Origin: Patagioenas fasciata
Taxonomy: Eukaryota > Chordata > Aves > Columbiformes > Columbidae
Direction of reading: 5' to 3'
Length of the DNA stretch: 64,000 bases
Assembly (NCBI RefSeq): GCF_037038585.1
Contig: NC_092520.1
Location: forward strand, 12,717,001 to 12,781,000
Part shown: positions 14,701 to 26,770 of the stretch, piece after piece
Numbering within the stretch: position 1 is the first letter of the stretch
Layout of the letters: each line of letters opens with the position of its first letter
Translations under genes and position numbers: made by a program
The notes under the pieces: model-generated
Database searches by the model: none
The model's input: only the letters and a program-made list of their open reading frames with translations
Told to the model about the DNA's origin: nothing

Positions 14701-17700
14701 GTCATTAGCATGACAAAGTCTGTCCCTAAACATATTCTAAGAAGGAAAAAAAAAGTGGTGTTTCTTGAAGCTGTTTTGTGTACAGTGAAGCAATCATTTT
14801 ATGTAATGTTAATGGTGTTACGTTAGAAGAAACTTAGACTTTTCTTAAATAAAATGTTTCTTCCTAGTTACTGGACTTCTTATTATACCCTACTAAAATT
14901 TTTCATTATGGATGGGCTTTTAAAAGTTGTAATTCTGTTGTGTTAGCTGGAATTTTGACTTGATCCTTTTTGAAACAGGTTCCGAGGACTCTTTTCACCC
15001 ACTGCAATTGGAATCTACCCTGAGTGACCACTGTCAAAGTGCTGATCAGCCAGTGGACTTCCATGCTGTGTTCCAGAGATCTTTTGAACAAACCTCTGGA
15101 ATTAAAAAATGGGGCAATGAGAACTGCATTTCATCTACCAGAGAATATGAAGAACTGGCAAAAAATATGGAACATATTAATCTCCAGTGTTCCATGGAAG
15201 ATCAGCAAAATGAAAGTCTGAATCCACTGGAAGAGCAGAAATCATTTGATTTGCTAGATGCTACACTAGTTAGTGTGGATGAAACTTTCCCTAATCGCTT
15301 ATCAAAAGAGACTGTGAATTCTGAAAAACCACCTGTGGAGGCATTTGATGAGAAGTATGTGAAGCTGCCTGAAAAATCAGTTCATGTACATGAAGCAAAT
15401 AAAGCTGTGGAACTGGATTCTCGGCAGAGTACAAATGTAAAGGAGCCAGATCAAGGTTTTCCAGAAGTAAAAAAAGCTTCAGGGGTTCCCAGAGGAACCA
15501 ACGTGGAAGACACGGACATCCATTCACAGGCTGTCATACAACAGAATGGTTCTTTCCTGGGAAGACATGAAAAACATTCTAATTCTGTGCCCAGAAGCTC
15601 GTGTCCTATTCCAGTCTGGGTGAGTTAGAAATTTCCCAAAGCAGTAATTTGTGCAGGTTTTTTGGTTGTTTGGGTTTTATTGTTATTGCACCAAGCCCTT
15701 TACTATCTGAAACCCTGGCAAATGTTGATTCTTACAATTCTAGTCTAAGACCTGCATGTTTCCTGGACTTCTGCCCTACTACTTCTTTCAGGTGGTAGCA
15801 CTGCAGTAATTAGCAGTAGCTAAATTGAGCTGGAGTCCCCATGGTTGTTGCGGGAGCTGTCACGTCTCTATTGCATTTCCCTCAGCATCAGACAGGATAA
15901 CACGTGTCTGTGCTACATGGCACAGTTACTCAGTGAACAGCCCCCTCCCCATTTAGAAGCCTGAAGGAGGTAAGTCATTTAACCAGAGCATAAGGAAACT
16001 TGAGGAAACAGCTTTGATGTAGCTTTAAAACAAACAAACAAAAAAGGTTTGCTCTGGAACTAAGTAATTTAAACTTGAGATGAGTGCAGGAGAGGTGGAG
16101 TTTTTGTTGTTGTGTGCTTGCTTTTGGTTATAAAATACTTTGCATTGGACTCAGGTTCCAGGGTTTGCACACATCAATACCTCAGGCAGTGTTCTTTCTG
16201 TATTTCATTTATAGCTTGGGTGTGAATTTTCTTTCTTCTACGTGTTGAACGAGCCTCCTCTTTTGATAAGATAACAGCTGTTCCTATTGCTGGAAATAGT
16301 AATATTGATATATATTATTTTTTATAGTGATGTCTTGTATAATTTATTTTCCAGGAGACTGAGTCAGGGTGTGGTATTCTGGAAGAACCTGAGCTCACTC
16401 TGATAAGCTCAAATGACATCAGTATGGCAGAATCAGGCATTGAACATACTAACCAAGAAAAAATTAAAGAGGATGGAATCAATAAAGCAGCATGTGTGGA
16501 TCAGCCTGATTTTTATGTTTTTACTGAGGTGAGTCTTTGTTGTCTAATATAATTGTGCTTTTAACTTAATGGCAGAAGGAGAGGTCCAACGGTAGCAGTT
16601 AATCCACTGTTGTAAAATGAGAGAATGCGAGGGTTGCCTTAGTTTAGTGAGTGCCTGGATCATCTGGTTTTGCTGTTAAGTTTTGTGGACAGATCTAATG
16701 GAACTAATTTAAGGCTATTCCTTAACATCACTACCTTGTCATATCAGAGCAAGTAGAGTTTGGGAAGACTTCTACTGAGAAACAGAAACATCTTGCCACT
16801 GTCTGCAAGACTAAGTTGTGTCCCATTATGTTGAAGACTTGAAGGAAGCGGGTGGGAGAAAACAAAAGCTACAGACTAAACAGGAAAAGAAAGGAAAAAG
16901 ATCCCCTGCCTGGTGGATGGAGCTACGCCAGGTCCACATAGAAGTTCTTGGTATATGGGGAAAATATGATCAGCTCGTCATTCTGCTGTACTTCACTTGT
17001 CTATGGTCTGCTTTTTGCTGTGTGCTCACATAAAGCAACGTCTCTCCAGAAACATTCAAGGCCAGGACTAGTTTGTAATGAGAGAATAGTTTTGGTACTG
17101 AAGCAATGAATTAGAACCAAGTAGTGTGTGTTAGATTAATACTTTAGGTGAAATCATGTTTCAGTTGCAGGAGGCATCTAGAGAAGGTTGGAGAAGTGCC
17201 TAACGATAGGTCTTTATAAAGCAATTGAAACATGGGCAGGGTGGAGGTTGGTGGCTGGACGTGCTTCTGCGGTGGGTGCTGCCTTCCCCGAGAACAGGGA
17301 GGAGAGTGATGGAGGAGAGAGAGAGAAAGAAAATCAGATCGGTTGAGATTAAATTAGGCAGCCCTGAACTAAGAACAAATTGGGATCTGGTGTGCAAAGG
17401 GTCTTTATATATTTTTTTATTTTAAGTTTTAAAATGTTTTTTAGAAAACAGCTTTTTAACACTTACTATGCAGATCATTTTCTGACGTGTTTCTTGCATC
17501 TTTTATGTGAATCTAGTCTACGTTAGTGGCACTGTACTACCGCTCTGTGCAAATTTGTGGCACATTTTGTTTCCAATCACTGATTATTTTTGAAACAGGA
17601 GGGAGAATTTTTACCGCTAGTTCCAGATGTGGATTATTCGGTGTTTGCAAGTCCTGATGGTTCTTCCAAAGCCCAGAGTCCCAATGACAGTCACTTTCCA

Positions 17701-20700
17701 TCACATCAGACGGCAGGTAATTATATGTGACATCAATAAACTGAAGTTGAGATAGAGGAGGTCTTTATTTACAGTATTAAAATAAGCAATAAAATACACC
17801 TCTCCTTTGGAAAACATAGAGCTGCTTTTACTTAGGCAAGTGCATCTTCTCTTTCAGGCCTGGTTTAGAGATCATTTGGCTCAGGCTTAAAATGTGTCTT
17901 ATTGACAAGGAAGTCTTGACTTGGCTCTTCCTATGCCAGGCTGTCTCTGATGAGACTTTATAACTTCTACTGGTTTTATTGTGTTGTAACTGTCTAATTT
18001 TGAAAAATTCTGTGGTGTTTTGTGCTTTGTTGTCATGTAGTTTATGCACCTTGTGTTTTGGGTTGGATGGTTGGTTTGTTTTCCTGTCTGTCCCAAAGCT
18101 TTATAGCCAAATAATGTCTTTTTTTCTATCCTGATGATAGTGTGGAATATCAGCAAAGTGGGTTTTTTGGTCTGAAATGAACAGCAGTAACGCGAAAGAC
18201 AGGAATTGACAGAATTTAACCATGTTAGGGACTTCTCAGGTCTTTAATACATTTTGAGGCGTCAAGATGCTTTCAATGCAGTGTTTATCACAGGATTTGC
18301 CTTGGCAGACCTGCTTGCAGTTACTAGATTCCAAAGGTCTGAATTGCTGCTTGTTTTACAAGATTACTCATCATTCCTAATGTCATTTTCCTTGTGTGAT
18401 TCACAAAAGTAGTCCAGCTGAGCATTTCAGGAGAAATGCATTGAGATGCATGACTTCTCTCCGTGAGCAATATCACCTCTAGTAAGTGAGAAATGCTGAG
18501 ACTTTCTCTTTCACAGAGATGCTGCTGGAGTTTGCGTCTACACCAGGAAGTTTGCAAGAATCATTTTTAAAAAGAAAGCAGAACTTCATCCAGAAATCTC
18601 TGAAAAGAGTAGAAGAAATAAAAAATAAAGAGAGAGAAAATGCAAAGCCAAAAGCCAGACAGTTTCAAAGAGGAAAGTCTGAGAAGTTAAGCAGGCGAAA
18701 GGAATCTATTCCTGCTTCTGGTAGGTTTATCTGGGGACAAGATGTACCATTAGGTATCCTTTCAGCTGCTGTTTTCTATTGAAGAATACATTTCATGTTT
18801 GTTGCATCTTTGCTGTTGCAGACTGAAATATTCTTTAACTTCTTTTCTCAGGGATGCAGGGAGCTTTTTTTCCGCCCCTGTCTGGCCGCCTCTTGTTGTA
18901 AAGGCCCTTTATGAGACCTATTTTCACAATCTGCCCACATGTTTGTGGTCATAGATCATCTCTTTGCAAACAATAGTTCTTTGATAAAGAACAACCATAT
19001 TAAGTGAACTGATGCATCTCTGTCTGTTAACGTGGAGCTGGACGTTGGCTGTTGAAAAGCGTGACTGGCAGCAGCCTAACGAGACTGAAGATTTATTTCA
19101 ACATAAGGTGTCATCTCCCTTGTGTCTGTTCTGCTAGCCTGTGGGTTTTTTTGTAGTGGCATTTAAAGATCTTTGAAACCTCTCATACTTTTGAGTTAAC
19201 TGAACCAGAGATTTAAGATAGGCTTTGTTTTTTTTTTTTTTTTTTTTCCAAAGGAAAAAAAGGTGCAGTTGCCAACCAGTTGAAGAAAGTAGGAGAAGTG
19301 AAGGTGTCTTCCCCAGAAGACAGGCAAGCTGGAGAAACTGAAATGCATCAGCGTACTTCAAGGTATTGCATGAACACAAGTGGGAGAAGGTTAGATTGAA
19401 AAACCAGAAGTAGTTCACCTGTCCTGTGAAGGTGCTGGTCAGTCAGAGCAACACCAGCGTGCTGGGACCGGGGATGTTGCGTTTGACCCAGGAACCTGCT
19501 GGAAATTCCCCCGTGCTGGCAGTGAGAGCCAGGACTGCAGCCTAGTGTCAAGTCACGTGTGAAATTAGATTAAACATGAAACAAAGTTCAGAATTGTATA
19601 TGGATGCTTAATGTTAACACGCAAATACAACTCCTAAGTAGGGTGTGTGTTAGCTACAGGCAGCCAAAGAGGAATTTTAAATGATGCTAGATTACTGGAG
19701 ACCTGAGTCCATTTTATTTTTTTTAATTTCTAACAATTGAGACAGTATAGACCTTTAAGCCTATTAACTGATTTCTGCTTTGCCATTTCACTTCCTGACA
19801 ATAGTCAATTTTTTCCACTGTTTTGACAGACTTTGTAATCAACTTGCAGAAGTGAAACTCAGAAAGGAAGAAAAAACGAGGCAAGAAACTTACGCTAAAA
19901 ACAGGGAAAAGGCGAAAGAGTTTCAAAAGGTAATAGTGTACTAGTGTCATCTTACCTGGTTAGTTCTCATGACTTCAGAGCTTCTAATCAAAGTAATTAA
20001 GACGTATTTCTGTGGTATGAGTGCAACTGAAAGAGGCCATCAAAGCAGTCTGGATTTCAAATGGTGCTACTGGCATATATCCCACTTAATTTCCTTGTCA
20101 GCACTATGACTGGGCTGGAATTTTCTCTAAAAAAGCATCTACTTCAGGCTGTTTCTGGTGACTTTGAGTTGAGCAAAAAGGCATTAAGGGACTCCAGCTG
20201 CTAGAAAATCAACTGGGCCAAAGAAGGGTGGGGGTTTTATTAGTCCAAACTTGACTGAATTTCCATTAAGGTTGTCTCTTGTTTTCTTGCTTTGTTACTA
20301 CTCTAAGTAACATAAGATTCTGCTTTGCTGAGCACTCCTCAATTTAAAAGCTGTGAAAATTGTGTCTGTGTTTGCCTGCAATTGATCTAGAACAAGAGGA
20401 CTCAGGTTGTTAATTCTCCCTGTCCCCTTGCTGGCCCTCAACCAGGAGGAATTATATGCTTGATAAACCTGACAGGTTGAGACTGGTCTGAGGGGCTCCA
20501 GGCCCAAATCCTGCCTTTAGCAGTGACCACCTGAATGTGTTTGTGGTGGAGTAAATCACTCTTATTTTCTGTTAGTTATGGAATGTGTAAAACAGCATGA
20601 AAAAAGCACACCTCCCCTGTGAACCCTGTGCATTTTTTGGAGCAGTACTTCCACTGTCTATTACTGATGGTCAGCCTAAACATGAGTAGTACCTCAGTTG

Positions 20701-20822
20701 TATCCACCTTACTACACTGTTTTACAGTCACTTAAGCTAGACTACTGTGATCTCATGGTTTGTTTGATTTGCAGAAAATGCTGGAAAAACTAAGAGCCAA
20801 GAAGACTTGGAAAGCACTGTGA
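266..20822 (+). CDS. CEP295: CEP295, C-terminal part (5' end outside window)
   Basis: Large centriolar protein needed for centriole-to-centrosome conversion (family knowledge; fly relative Ana1). Coding exons read here: 266-363, 490-1576, 2520-2691, 2864-3016, 8049-8155, 8918-9056, 10607-10840, 12167-12324, 12567-12723, 14979-15619, 16355-16528, 17599-17716, 18517-18720, 19254-19362, 19830-19929, 20775-20822. All junctions are GT-AG and the total is 3699 nt, an exact multiple of 3 (1232 codons plus TGA). The human protein is about 2600 residues, so roughly the C-terminal half is present. The end of exon 490-1576 is a Gln/Glu/Lys-rich coiled coil ([11 protein letters not shown]...). The last four exons form the basic ALMS motif ([18 protein letters not shown], then [15 protein letters not shown] at the stop), which is shared with ALMS1 and fixes the identity. 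The middle exons are Ser/Glu-rich and low in complexity, as expected for this fast-evolving protein. The intron 8156-8917 holds SCARNA9. Confidence 0.93.
2774..2831 (+). repeat. (TA)n-rich microsatellite
   Basis: TA dinucleotide run broken by CACACATACATG, just upstream of the CEP295 exon at 2864. Confidence 0.9.
3931..4432 (-). mobile_element. CR1 LINE 3' fragment in a CEP295 intron
   Basis: Minus-oriented CR1, about 500 bp. It begins with the reversed 3' tail (AGAATCATAGAATTG, then GGTTGGAAAAGACC) and runs back through GGCAGCCTGTTCCAATG and CTTTTCTCCAGGCTGAACAG. Open frames across it come from the element. Confidence 0.92.
8585..8845 (+). ncRNA. SCARNA9: SCARNA9 (mgU2-19/30), two-domain C/D scaRNA guiding U2 snRNA methylation
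   Basis: Lies in the CEP295 intron 8156-8917; human SCARNA9 is also in CEP295. Domain 1: C box GTGATGA at 8598-8604, then a guide element (AGCCAAA) just before CTGA at 8618-8621. The fifth base upstream of that box pairs with U2 G19. A further CTGA lies at 8671-8674. Domain 2: C box ATGATGA at 8777-8783, D' box CTGA at 8796-8799, D box CTGA at 8833-8836, closed by a perfect 6-bp stem (8770-8775 with 8837-8842). The ten bases CTACACTTGA before the D box match U2, and position +5 falls exactly on U2 A30. A GU-dinucleotide tract (8692-8726) separates the two domains. Both targets and the host gene agree with the known mgU2-19/30. The exact 5' end is uncertain. Confidence 0.88.
8692..8726 (+). 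repeat. (GT)n tract inside SCARNA9
   Basis: An uninterrupted run of GT dinucleotides between the two guide domains of SCARNA9, followed by more GT-rich sequence up to about 8765. It looks like a microsatellite. However, GU/UG repeats forming a wobble stem are the reported Cajal-body targeting signal of vertebrate C/D scaRNAs such as mgU2-19/30. It is therefore probably a functional part of the RNA. Confidence 0.85.
11378..11855 (-). mobile_element. Diverged CR1 fragment in a CEP295 intron
   Basis: Reverse CR1 pattern: AGAATCAGAGAATTAATG at the start, then GACCGGGTTGCTTAAGGCC and later AAGGACAGAGGCG. It is much more diverged than the copies near MED17, so an older insertion. The far end is approximate. 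Confidence 0.65.
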
Positions 20823-21120
20823 CTGGCAGACTTTGAGCAACAAGGAACGCTTATGTATTGGTACAATCCCAAGAGTAATGCAGACTTCATTAAGTGAATT
20901 GTAGAGCTGTTGGGAATCCTCAGCTTTAAGCTGTAGGAAAACTGTAAGTACACAATCTGTGTAGTACCCTGTTTTACTGAGATCCTGTGGAAGCAGATTA
21001 ACCACTGTTTGCCTCAGATTGTGTAGACTGACATTGTAAAAAGCCTTTACTTATGTGCGTTGGGTGTTTGAAAGGGAGATCATATGATCTCTTCTGACAT
21101 ACCTGTATTAAACATTTTCA

Positions 21121-21126
21121 AATAAA
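21121..21126 (+). promoter_or_regulatory. CEP295 polyadenylation signal
   Basis: AATAAA about 300 nt after the CEP295 stop codon (20820-20822). Cleavage is expected near 21140. The next transcript on the other strand (TAF1D) ends near 21790, so the two genes meet tail to tail. Confidence 0.8.
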
Positions 21127-21140
21127 GTTTTTAAGAATAC

Positions 21141-21789
21141 TTGAATCCTCAGGGTGTAAGACATCAATTTCTTCTGAAGCAGAAATTCTAATCTGTTCTT
21201 TGCACTATGTGATTTAAGATTTTAGGAAGTGAACTCCTGTAGCCAAGAGGCACATAGCTAAGCACCTAAAGGCAGAAAGAGAATAAAAACCTTATACTGC
21301 TACCACTTCCAAATGTGTTTCTTCTATCCAAGCTTCCTCAGCTCCAATTCAGAGCCAAGTAATTACATCATAACAGGGCAAATTCAAAGCAACTTTTGCA
21401 ACAAAGTTCAGTGTAGTGATGGGTAGGTGGAATAGCAGGGCAATTTCATTAAAGCTGGTCCTCTTCAAAATGCAGCAGAGTGTTCTCAGTTTAGGCTTGT
21501 TTTCACTCAGTTTTTCATTCCATGGTGCAATTGCATGTGCTGCAGTAGCAAAAGCAATTTGTTACCCCCAGCTTGTCAGCTGGGTGAGGTGGAAGCTTTT
21601 TGCAATGCAAAATGAAGGGTATGCTATCTATAGTCTCATCTTCACCCTTGAGGTTCTCCAAGGGCTGAATGTGTGACTGTATATTCCTGTTCTCATAATA
21701 TGATCAGACTGAGCCTCCACTTTGCTACCAGCAAACTCACCAGCTACTCACCTCTCCTTTGGTTGCTTACAGTAGAACAGGAAATTATC
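21141..21789. other. Intergenic gap between the CEP295 and TAF1D 3' ends
   Basis: About 650 bp between two convergent polyadenylation sites. No gene, repeat or RNA structure recognised. Confidence 0.6.
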
Positions 21790-21812
21790 CCAGGCTGCAG
21801 CTTTCAGACAGT

Positions 21813-21818
21813 TTTATT
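21813..21818 (-). promoter_or_regulatory. TAF1D host transcript polyadenylation signal
   Basis: AATAAA on the minus strand inside the terminal noncoding exon (22180 to about 21790). It closes the long snoRNA-host form of TAF1D. Confidence 0.65.
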
Positions 21819-23283
21819 TAAACACTGACATTCTGTACAGAGTAAATACCTCACCAAAATTTTAGTACAATGGAGTTCAGGGAAGGGAAAATGGCTGATA
21901 AAGCTGGTTCTAGTCAAATTACAACTTGACACACTCAGCTTTGTTAGCTCTTCTGCAACACCAAGCAGGCAGTGAAGTCTCAATCCCTTCCAGGAAGGCA
22001 AAGGCTGTGCTTCTGAACTGGTTTCCAAATACCATCCACTATTTCATCTTATAGAGCAGTGAGGGAAGTTGGAATGACACATGTAGTTCTAGATTATTGC
22101 ACTAAACAGTCTAGATAAGGTTGTGGTTGAAAGAGCTCTCTAGTTCTTCCTTGCAGCACTCACAGCAACCTCACCAGGACCTGAGAGAGAAAAAAACATG
22201 TATCAGCACTTTCACTCAAAAAAAAAAAAACCAAAACAACAACCCAAACCACCACCACCAAAAAACCCACAGCCATTTGAACTTTGTATTCTGCACACTG
22301 AATTCTTCACACTTAACAAGGCTTCCGCTAGCCTGAAGCAGTTTAATTTCAGGACATGGGGAACACATGCATACCCCCTTACTACAATGTTAAGAGGCAG
22401 AAGCATCATCTCAATGCCAGCTCCCTACATACCATTATTTTCTGTTTCCTATAGCTCCTCACTGTGACTGTAGTGTTCCCACCCTGCACTTCTCCCTCAC
22501 CCAGTTTTTCAGAATTATCCACTGTAAGACCTTCACTCAGCTCTAGGAGTGTATCATATTGCCAAGGGAAGAGGAAGCAGCAATTAAGTTGCAAGACTGC
22601 TGGTGTCACAACTGTGTTAACCTGTTCTCCAACTTCACATGCTGTGAAAATCAGCTGGTTCCAGAATGGAACTGAGCAGCCTCTTCCCTACATGGGCATC
22701 TCAAAGGACCTATGGCAGTAGATAAACATCCTTTTTCACCCCACAAGGCCTCACTAGGGAAGGTTTATCTCCTCATAAATAGACCATAGCACACACCAAG
22801 TGTCCACGGCATCCTGCAGAGGATTTTAATATGCGGTCACCGCGTTAAGAGCTGCTGGTTTTTCAGCCATGCAAACTCTCTTTGAAGTGACCTGGAGTTT
22901 CAGTATCAGCAATTCTGCTGAGCACTCTTACCTTCAGACTCACTCTGGTGGCACTCAGATGGTGTTTCTCAGCCCTCTGACATGCTGCAGCTATGGGTTA
23001 AAGTCAGATTCGGTTAGTGTAAGCAAAGTGTTAACAACAAAGTTGGATGTAAATTGCAGGCAGCAGCCCTTTCTCTCCCCTTTTTTCTTCTGTGTGTTAT
23101 AACCATCAACCACATCCATCCTTTCCCCAGCAGCTTCTGGAGTCCAAGTTACAAAGGTTCTGGCTAGAACTTTTGTTCCTCTGTATCTGAAGTCCATGGA
23201 CACAGCCACACACCTACACCTCAGCAGGAACCTGCTGTCATCAAAGCAGCAGGAGGGAGCGCTGTGTCTGACCAACACTGAAG

Positions 23284-23406
23284 CTTTATTCCCAGCAGAC
23301 TTTGTGCCACATCATGTGGCAATGGAAGAGTCTGCTGGACTTGCTTTATGGTCATGTCCACAGCTCACCAGAAACAGCAACATCCCAGCAGCCTTGGTAA
23401 TGACCA
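23284..23406 (-). ncRNA. H/ACA snoRNA candidate 1 (AUA-type tail) in a TAF1D intron
   Basis: Two hairpins in the intron between exons 23886-23811 and about 22984-22932. The 5' hairpin is closed by GGTCAT/ATGACC and followed by an H box (AAAGCA). The 3' hairpin has a perfect 10-bp lower stem (CCAGCAGACT with its complement) and an inner GCCAC/GTGGC stem. The tail reads ATA plus three bases instead of ACA; AUA is a known variant box. Length is about 123 nt. The variant box lowers confidence. Confidence 0.6.
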
Positions 23407-23998
23407 GGTTCTCAGCTCTCACTGCTGCTACCACCAACTTAAATTGATAGTCAAGTTCTCCTTTCTTGCTAAAGACCAATCAATCCTGCCAAGCTGTGTA
23501 CACCAACAAGCCTAAAATCTGTTAAAAGCTCCAAGTGCAGAACAATTCCTCACGACCAAGAGCTGTCTAATTCAGAAACTAGTGATAGAAATTGCTGCAA
23601 AACTGTGACATCCCTTTCAAGTATTTGTACACACAAGAATGGCTCACAGATACACAACCTGCTCAGATACTGGGTAATCACTGCCCAGCAGTCTCTGCTA
23701 CTAGATTATTATTTTCCACACTGACTGAGGTTTCAATGTTCTACAGTCATAGCAAGTTAACACACAGTTGCAAGAAAACCTTGTGAACTGACAAGTAACT
23801 TCATACTCACTTGTCAGACAGGTTATCATCTTCCACAGCTCATCCTTCTAACACAGCAGAAGTCACATTGTTCTGTGCTTTAGCACCTGTTGAGAAAAAA
23901 AAAAAAAATCTGAATGCACTCGCCCAGTCCACAGTATCCAGTTCTCCCACGGGAACATGGAAATAGCAAGTACACCCAGATCCCTGAAAAAGGACAAA

Positions 23999-24138
23999 GA
24001 TTGTTTCAGCAAAAATACCAGGTTTAACAGACACAGCAGAATGAAAACCAACGATGCCACATGCTGAACTCCTGTAGCACTGGTTTTTGAACACCCCACC
24101 AGAAGAATGCTGCTGGGTGCAGATACCATACAGTGCAA
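23999..24138 (-). ncRNA. H/ACA snoRNA 2 in a TAF1D intron (paralogue of 26771-26912)
   Basis: Length about 140 nt, in the intron between exons 24827-24773 and 23886-23811. The 5' hairpin is closed by GCACTG/CAGTGC, then an H box ACAGGA. The 3' hairpin is closed by TTCAGCA/TGCTGAA, then the ACA box and three bases. The upper 3' stem is GGTTT/AAACC. The 3' pocket (GGCATCGTT on one side, TGGTATTT on the other) is shared with the copy at 26771-26912, so both should guide the same pseudouridine. I could not decide which human TAF1D H/ACA RNA it matches. Confidence 0.85.
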
Positions 24139-24882
24139 CAGCTGCAATCGCTCATTCTCATGTGCAAGCTTTTTGTGTGCAGCAGTTAGGCGTCCAGTGA
24201 TAAGCTGAGCTGACATACTCTTCCTTTCACAAAAACTGCCATGCAACTAAAAGAAAACAGACTCCATGAATTTCACCTAACAAGAACAGAAGCTTCAGAA
24301 TTCTTTTAAGTGTGCATGTATTCCTGCCATAAAGAATTTATGCTTCTTCCAGAGTATTTTGCTTGTTTTACACTAAACTCTGCATTCTATAGAACAGAAG
24401 CCAACAATTTTAATGCTATAGTAGTAAATTGGCTGAGCTGCTCAGAGATTAACACTTCAGACTCAGGAACTTTCAGACATAAAACCCAATATTGCTCTTC
24501 AGTATGAAAATACCAAACATCTACTTCACACAGAACAAAAATGCAGCACGTTGACAAAGTCACATCAAGTTCAGACAGACCAGTTCAGACAGTGCTGCCT
24601 ATTCTTTCCTACAGCCACCAAAACGGGAAATAAACAACCACCCCTTCGTGATCAAAGGGGGAATAGATTGTTTCAAGCCATCCAGAAAACTCAAACCACA
24701 ATAAATCATGTTAGTAATCCAAAATTTTGGTTACACCTAAAGTCCCAAAACACACCATCTCTTGACTCTTACCAAGCTTTTCCACTTGAATCACTTCTTC
24801 ATTTGTGTCAAAAGCACAAGTCAGTACCTAAAGGAAAACCATAAAGCATTATTGCAGTTCCTAGGATGCTACATCTGCAGAG

Positions 24883-25016
24883 ATTTGTCTTGCAGTTTTA
24901 TCCCACAGAGCTAACAAGTAGCTCAATGGGTAAAGCGAAACCACAAGTTTATTCTGTGAGGCGTTTCCAACGACACGAACCTACAGAAGAGATCCTATCG
25001 GGATAGACCTCAACAT
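24883..25016 (-). ncRNA. H/ACA snoRNA 3 in a TAF1D intron
   Basis: Length 134 nt, between exons 25289-25230 and 24827-24773. The 5' hairpin is closed by TGAGG/CCTCA, then an H box AGAATA. The 3' hairpin has an 8-bp lower stem with two wobbles (CTTGTGGT/ACTGCAAG), an unpaired pocket, and an upper stem CCCA..GAGCTA/TAGCTC..TGGG. The ACA box follows the stem directly, with a three-base tail. All required H/ACA parts are present. Confidence 0.87.
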
Positions 25017-25524
25017 TCCTGCCACTATAAATTAACACAACAGATAAAAATTAAGCAGACTGGAAAGGTATCTCAAAAGACCACTTTGTATATTTGTTTC
25101 AAGACATTTGGGGGCAGGAGGAATGTAAGTGGTATTTTATCTTCCTCACGTTAGTGGAACTCCATGTGAGCAACAGTTTTAAGCCCTCCATCATTAAGGA
25201 ATGTGCAGAACTTCAGAGGTCATACTAACCTAGAAGAGGCCTCAGATTCCTGCGAATGGTATTCTGTATTTCTTCTCATTACACTCCACCTGAAAAAACA
25301 AGCTAAGGTTACAGACTGACATGTATGTGCACACAAACCATCTGAACCCAGAGCAGTACTTGGCACTTAGGTGATTTCTAACCACCACAGACATTCCTGA
25401 CAGCCTTTCTCCCTGAGAGAGGCTTTTCTTCGCAAAAAGTCAGAGTCATGATCTTTGCTCACTGACACAAAACGCTGCTTGTTAAGATACTCAGAATAAA
25501 GTGACATGAAAAGAACACACTGAT

Positions 25525-25593
25525 TTGTTCAGAAAGGCTATTCTCACTCACTCTCTTCAGAGCAGTTGAACATATTGCCAATCATCACAACAA
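25525..25593 (-). ncRNA. C/D snoRNA A in a TAF1D intron (SNORD5/SNORD6-like)
   Basis: Between exons 25802-25765 and 25289-25230. C box GTGATGA at 25588-25582, D' box CTGA at 25560-25557, D box CTGA at 25532-25529, weak terminal stem TTGT/ACAA. The element upstream of D' (ATGTTCAACTGCT) is complementary to a 28S rRNA stretch I recall as GCAGAGCAGTTGAACAT. The same antisense core occurs in C/D snoRNA B. Human TAF1D hosts SNORD5 and SNORD6, so these are the likely counterparts. The assignment of one to the other is open. Confidence 0.78.
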
Positions 25594-26249
25594 TTTTCTC
25601 ACAGCATTCTCAAGCTGGGAGGAGGACAAGCTCTCCTGTTTTCTAAAGCAACACTGCATCTTCTCAGTAAGAAACCCAGCAACAGAAGTAGCTCAGCAGG
25701 TTAAAGACAGACAGCTAACCTGCAACAGGCAAGGGCAAAAAAACAATCTGTCACACTAACTTACCGTGATGCTAGTTCAGACTGGACCATCATGTAGGCT
25801 CCCTAAAAAGAAGGAAATTGTTGCAACTGAGTAATAATTCCAAGTTACTTCAGCATTGTAGTAATTTTTTACTATGACTTTGGTACTTTTATACTCGTGT
25901 TGGTTTCTTGTTTTTTTGTTTGTTTGTTTTTGACAGAGGCACAGCCCAGACTACCATATCAACACAATCCACCCACAATTTCAGAAACTGGAGTACCATG
26001 GCACAGAATGTACAACTAAGGGAGGTACCCAACAGTCAGCTGGTGTTGTGATGTAACGAAAACCCACATGACACACAATTTTAAGACACCTTACAAATAC
26101 ACTCTAATAAACCATCTACAAGAATGGAGCATTGCATGTCTTTACCTGCCAATTCTAGTTCCTCTAGTAGGCAGGAGGCAGAATTAATCCTTGAGATTTT
26201 ACAGTAGCTACATTTTGAACTATGTTTGCATCATTTTTCCACTAAGTCA

Positions 26250-26396
26250 ACCTGTTACAGGTCTCATTGTCACCGCTGCAATTAACTGTACAGCGAGGAA
26301 AGCAGAACCTGTTACTCTTCTAGCCACGTTCTTCAATTCAGACACACAGTGAGTTGTGTCTATTTGCTGAATAACGAGGCGTAACAATTAGCTCTT
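26250..26396 (-). ncRNA. H/ACA snoRNA 4 in a TAF1D intron
   Basis: About 147 nt, between exons 26653-26607 and 25802-25765. The 5' hairpin is closed by AGCTA/TGGCT (one wobble), with an upper stem AGACAC/GTGTCT, then an H box AGAAGA. The 3' hairpin has a lower stem ACAGGT/ACCTGT, 11-nt pockets on both sides and an upper stem CGCTG/CAGCG. A single base separates it from the ACA box, which has tail GGT. Confidence 0.85.
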
Positions 26397-26770
26397 GACA
26401 ATGTCTGTAGAATAGCTTCTGGTTTTGAAGGCTAGCCAGTTAACTTCAAAAGAAACAGCCAACTGCCATTGGGTACTTGGATTTGTGTTTCAAAATAAAA
26501 CACTGCTTCTTTGTAAAAAGGTAACCAAAAAGCTAAGACTTTAGCTTTTATGATGCTCATCCAACTACCTCCACCCAGGAAAAGCAACAATTTCCTCAGT
26601 ACTTACCCTTAAGTAGAGGCTTTCAACCATGTTCCAGATGTCATAGGAATGCCCTTTAAGAAGAAATGTTTTAGAACAAGGCCGTTGCTTTAACTACACT
26701 TTTATCTCATAACAGTTCAACAGTTCTTCCATGTTTTGCAATAAGCTTTGCAATAAGAAACCTCCAATCT

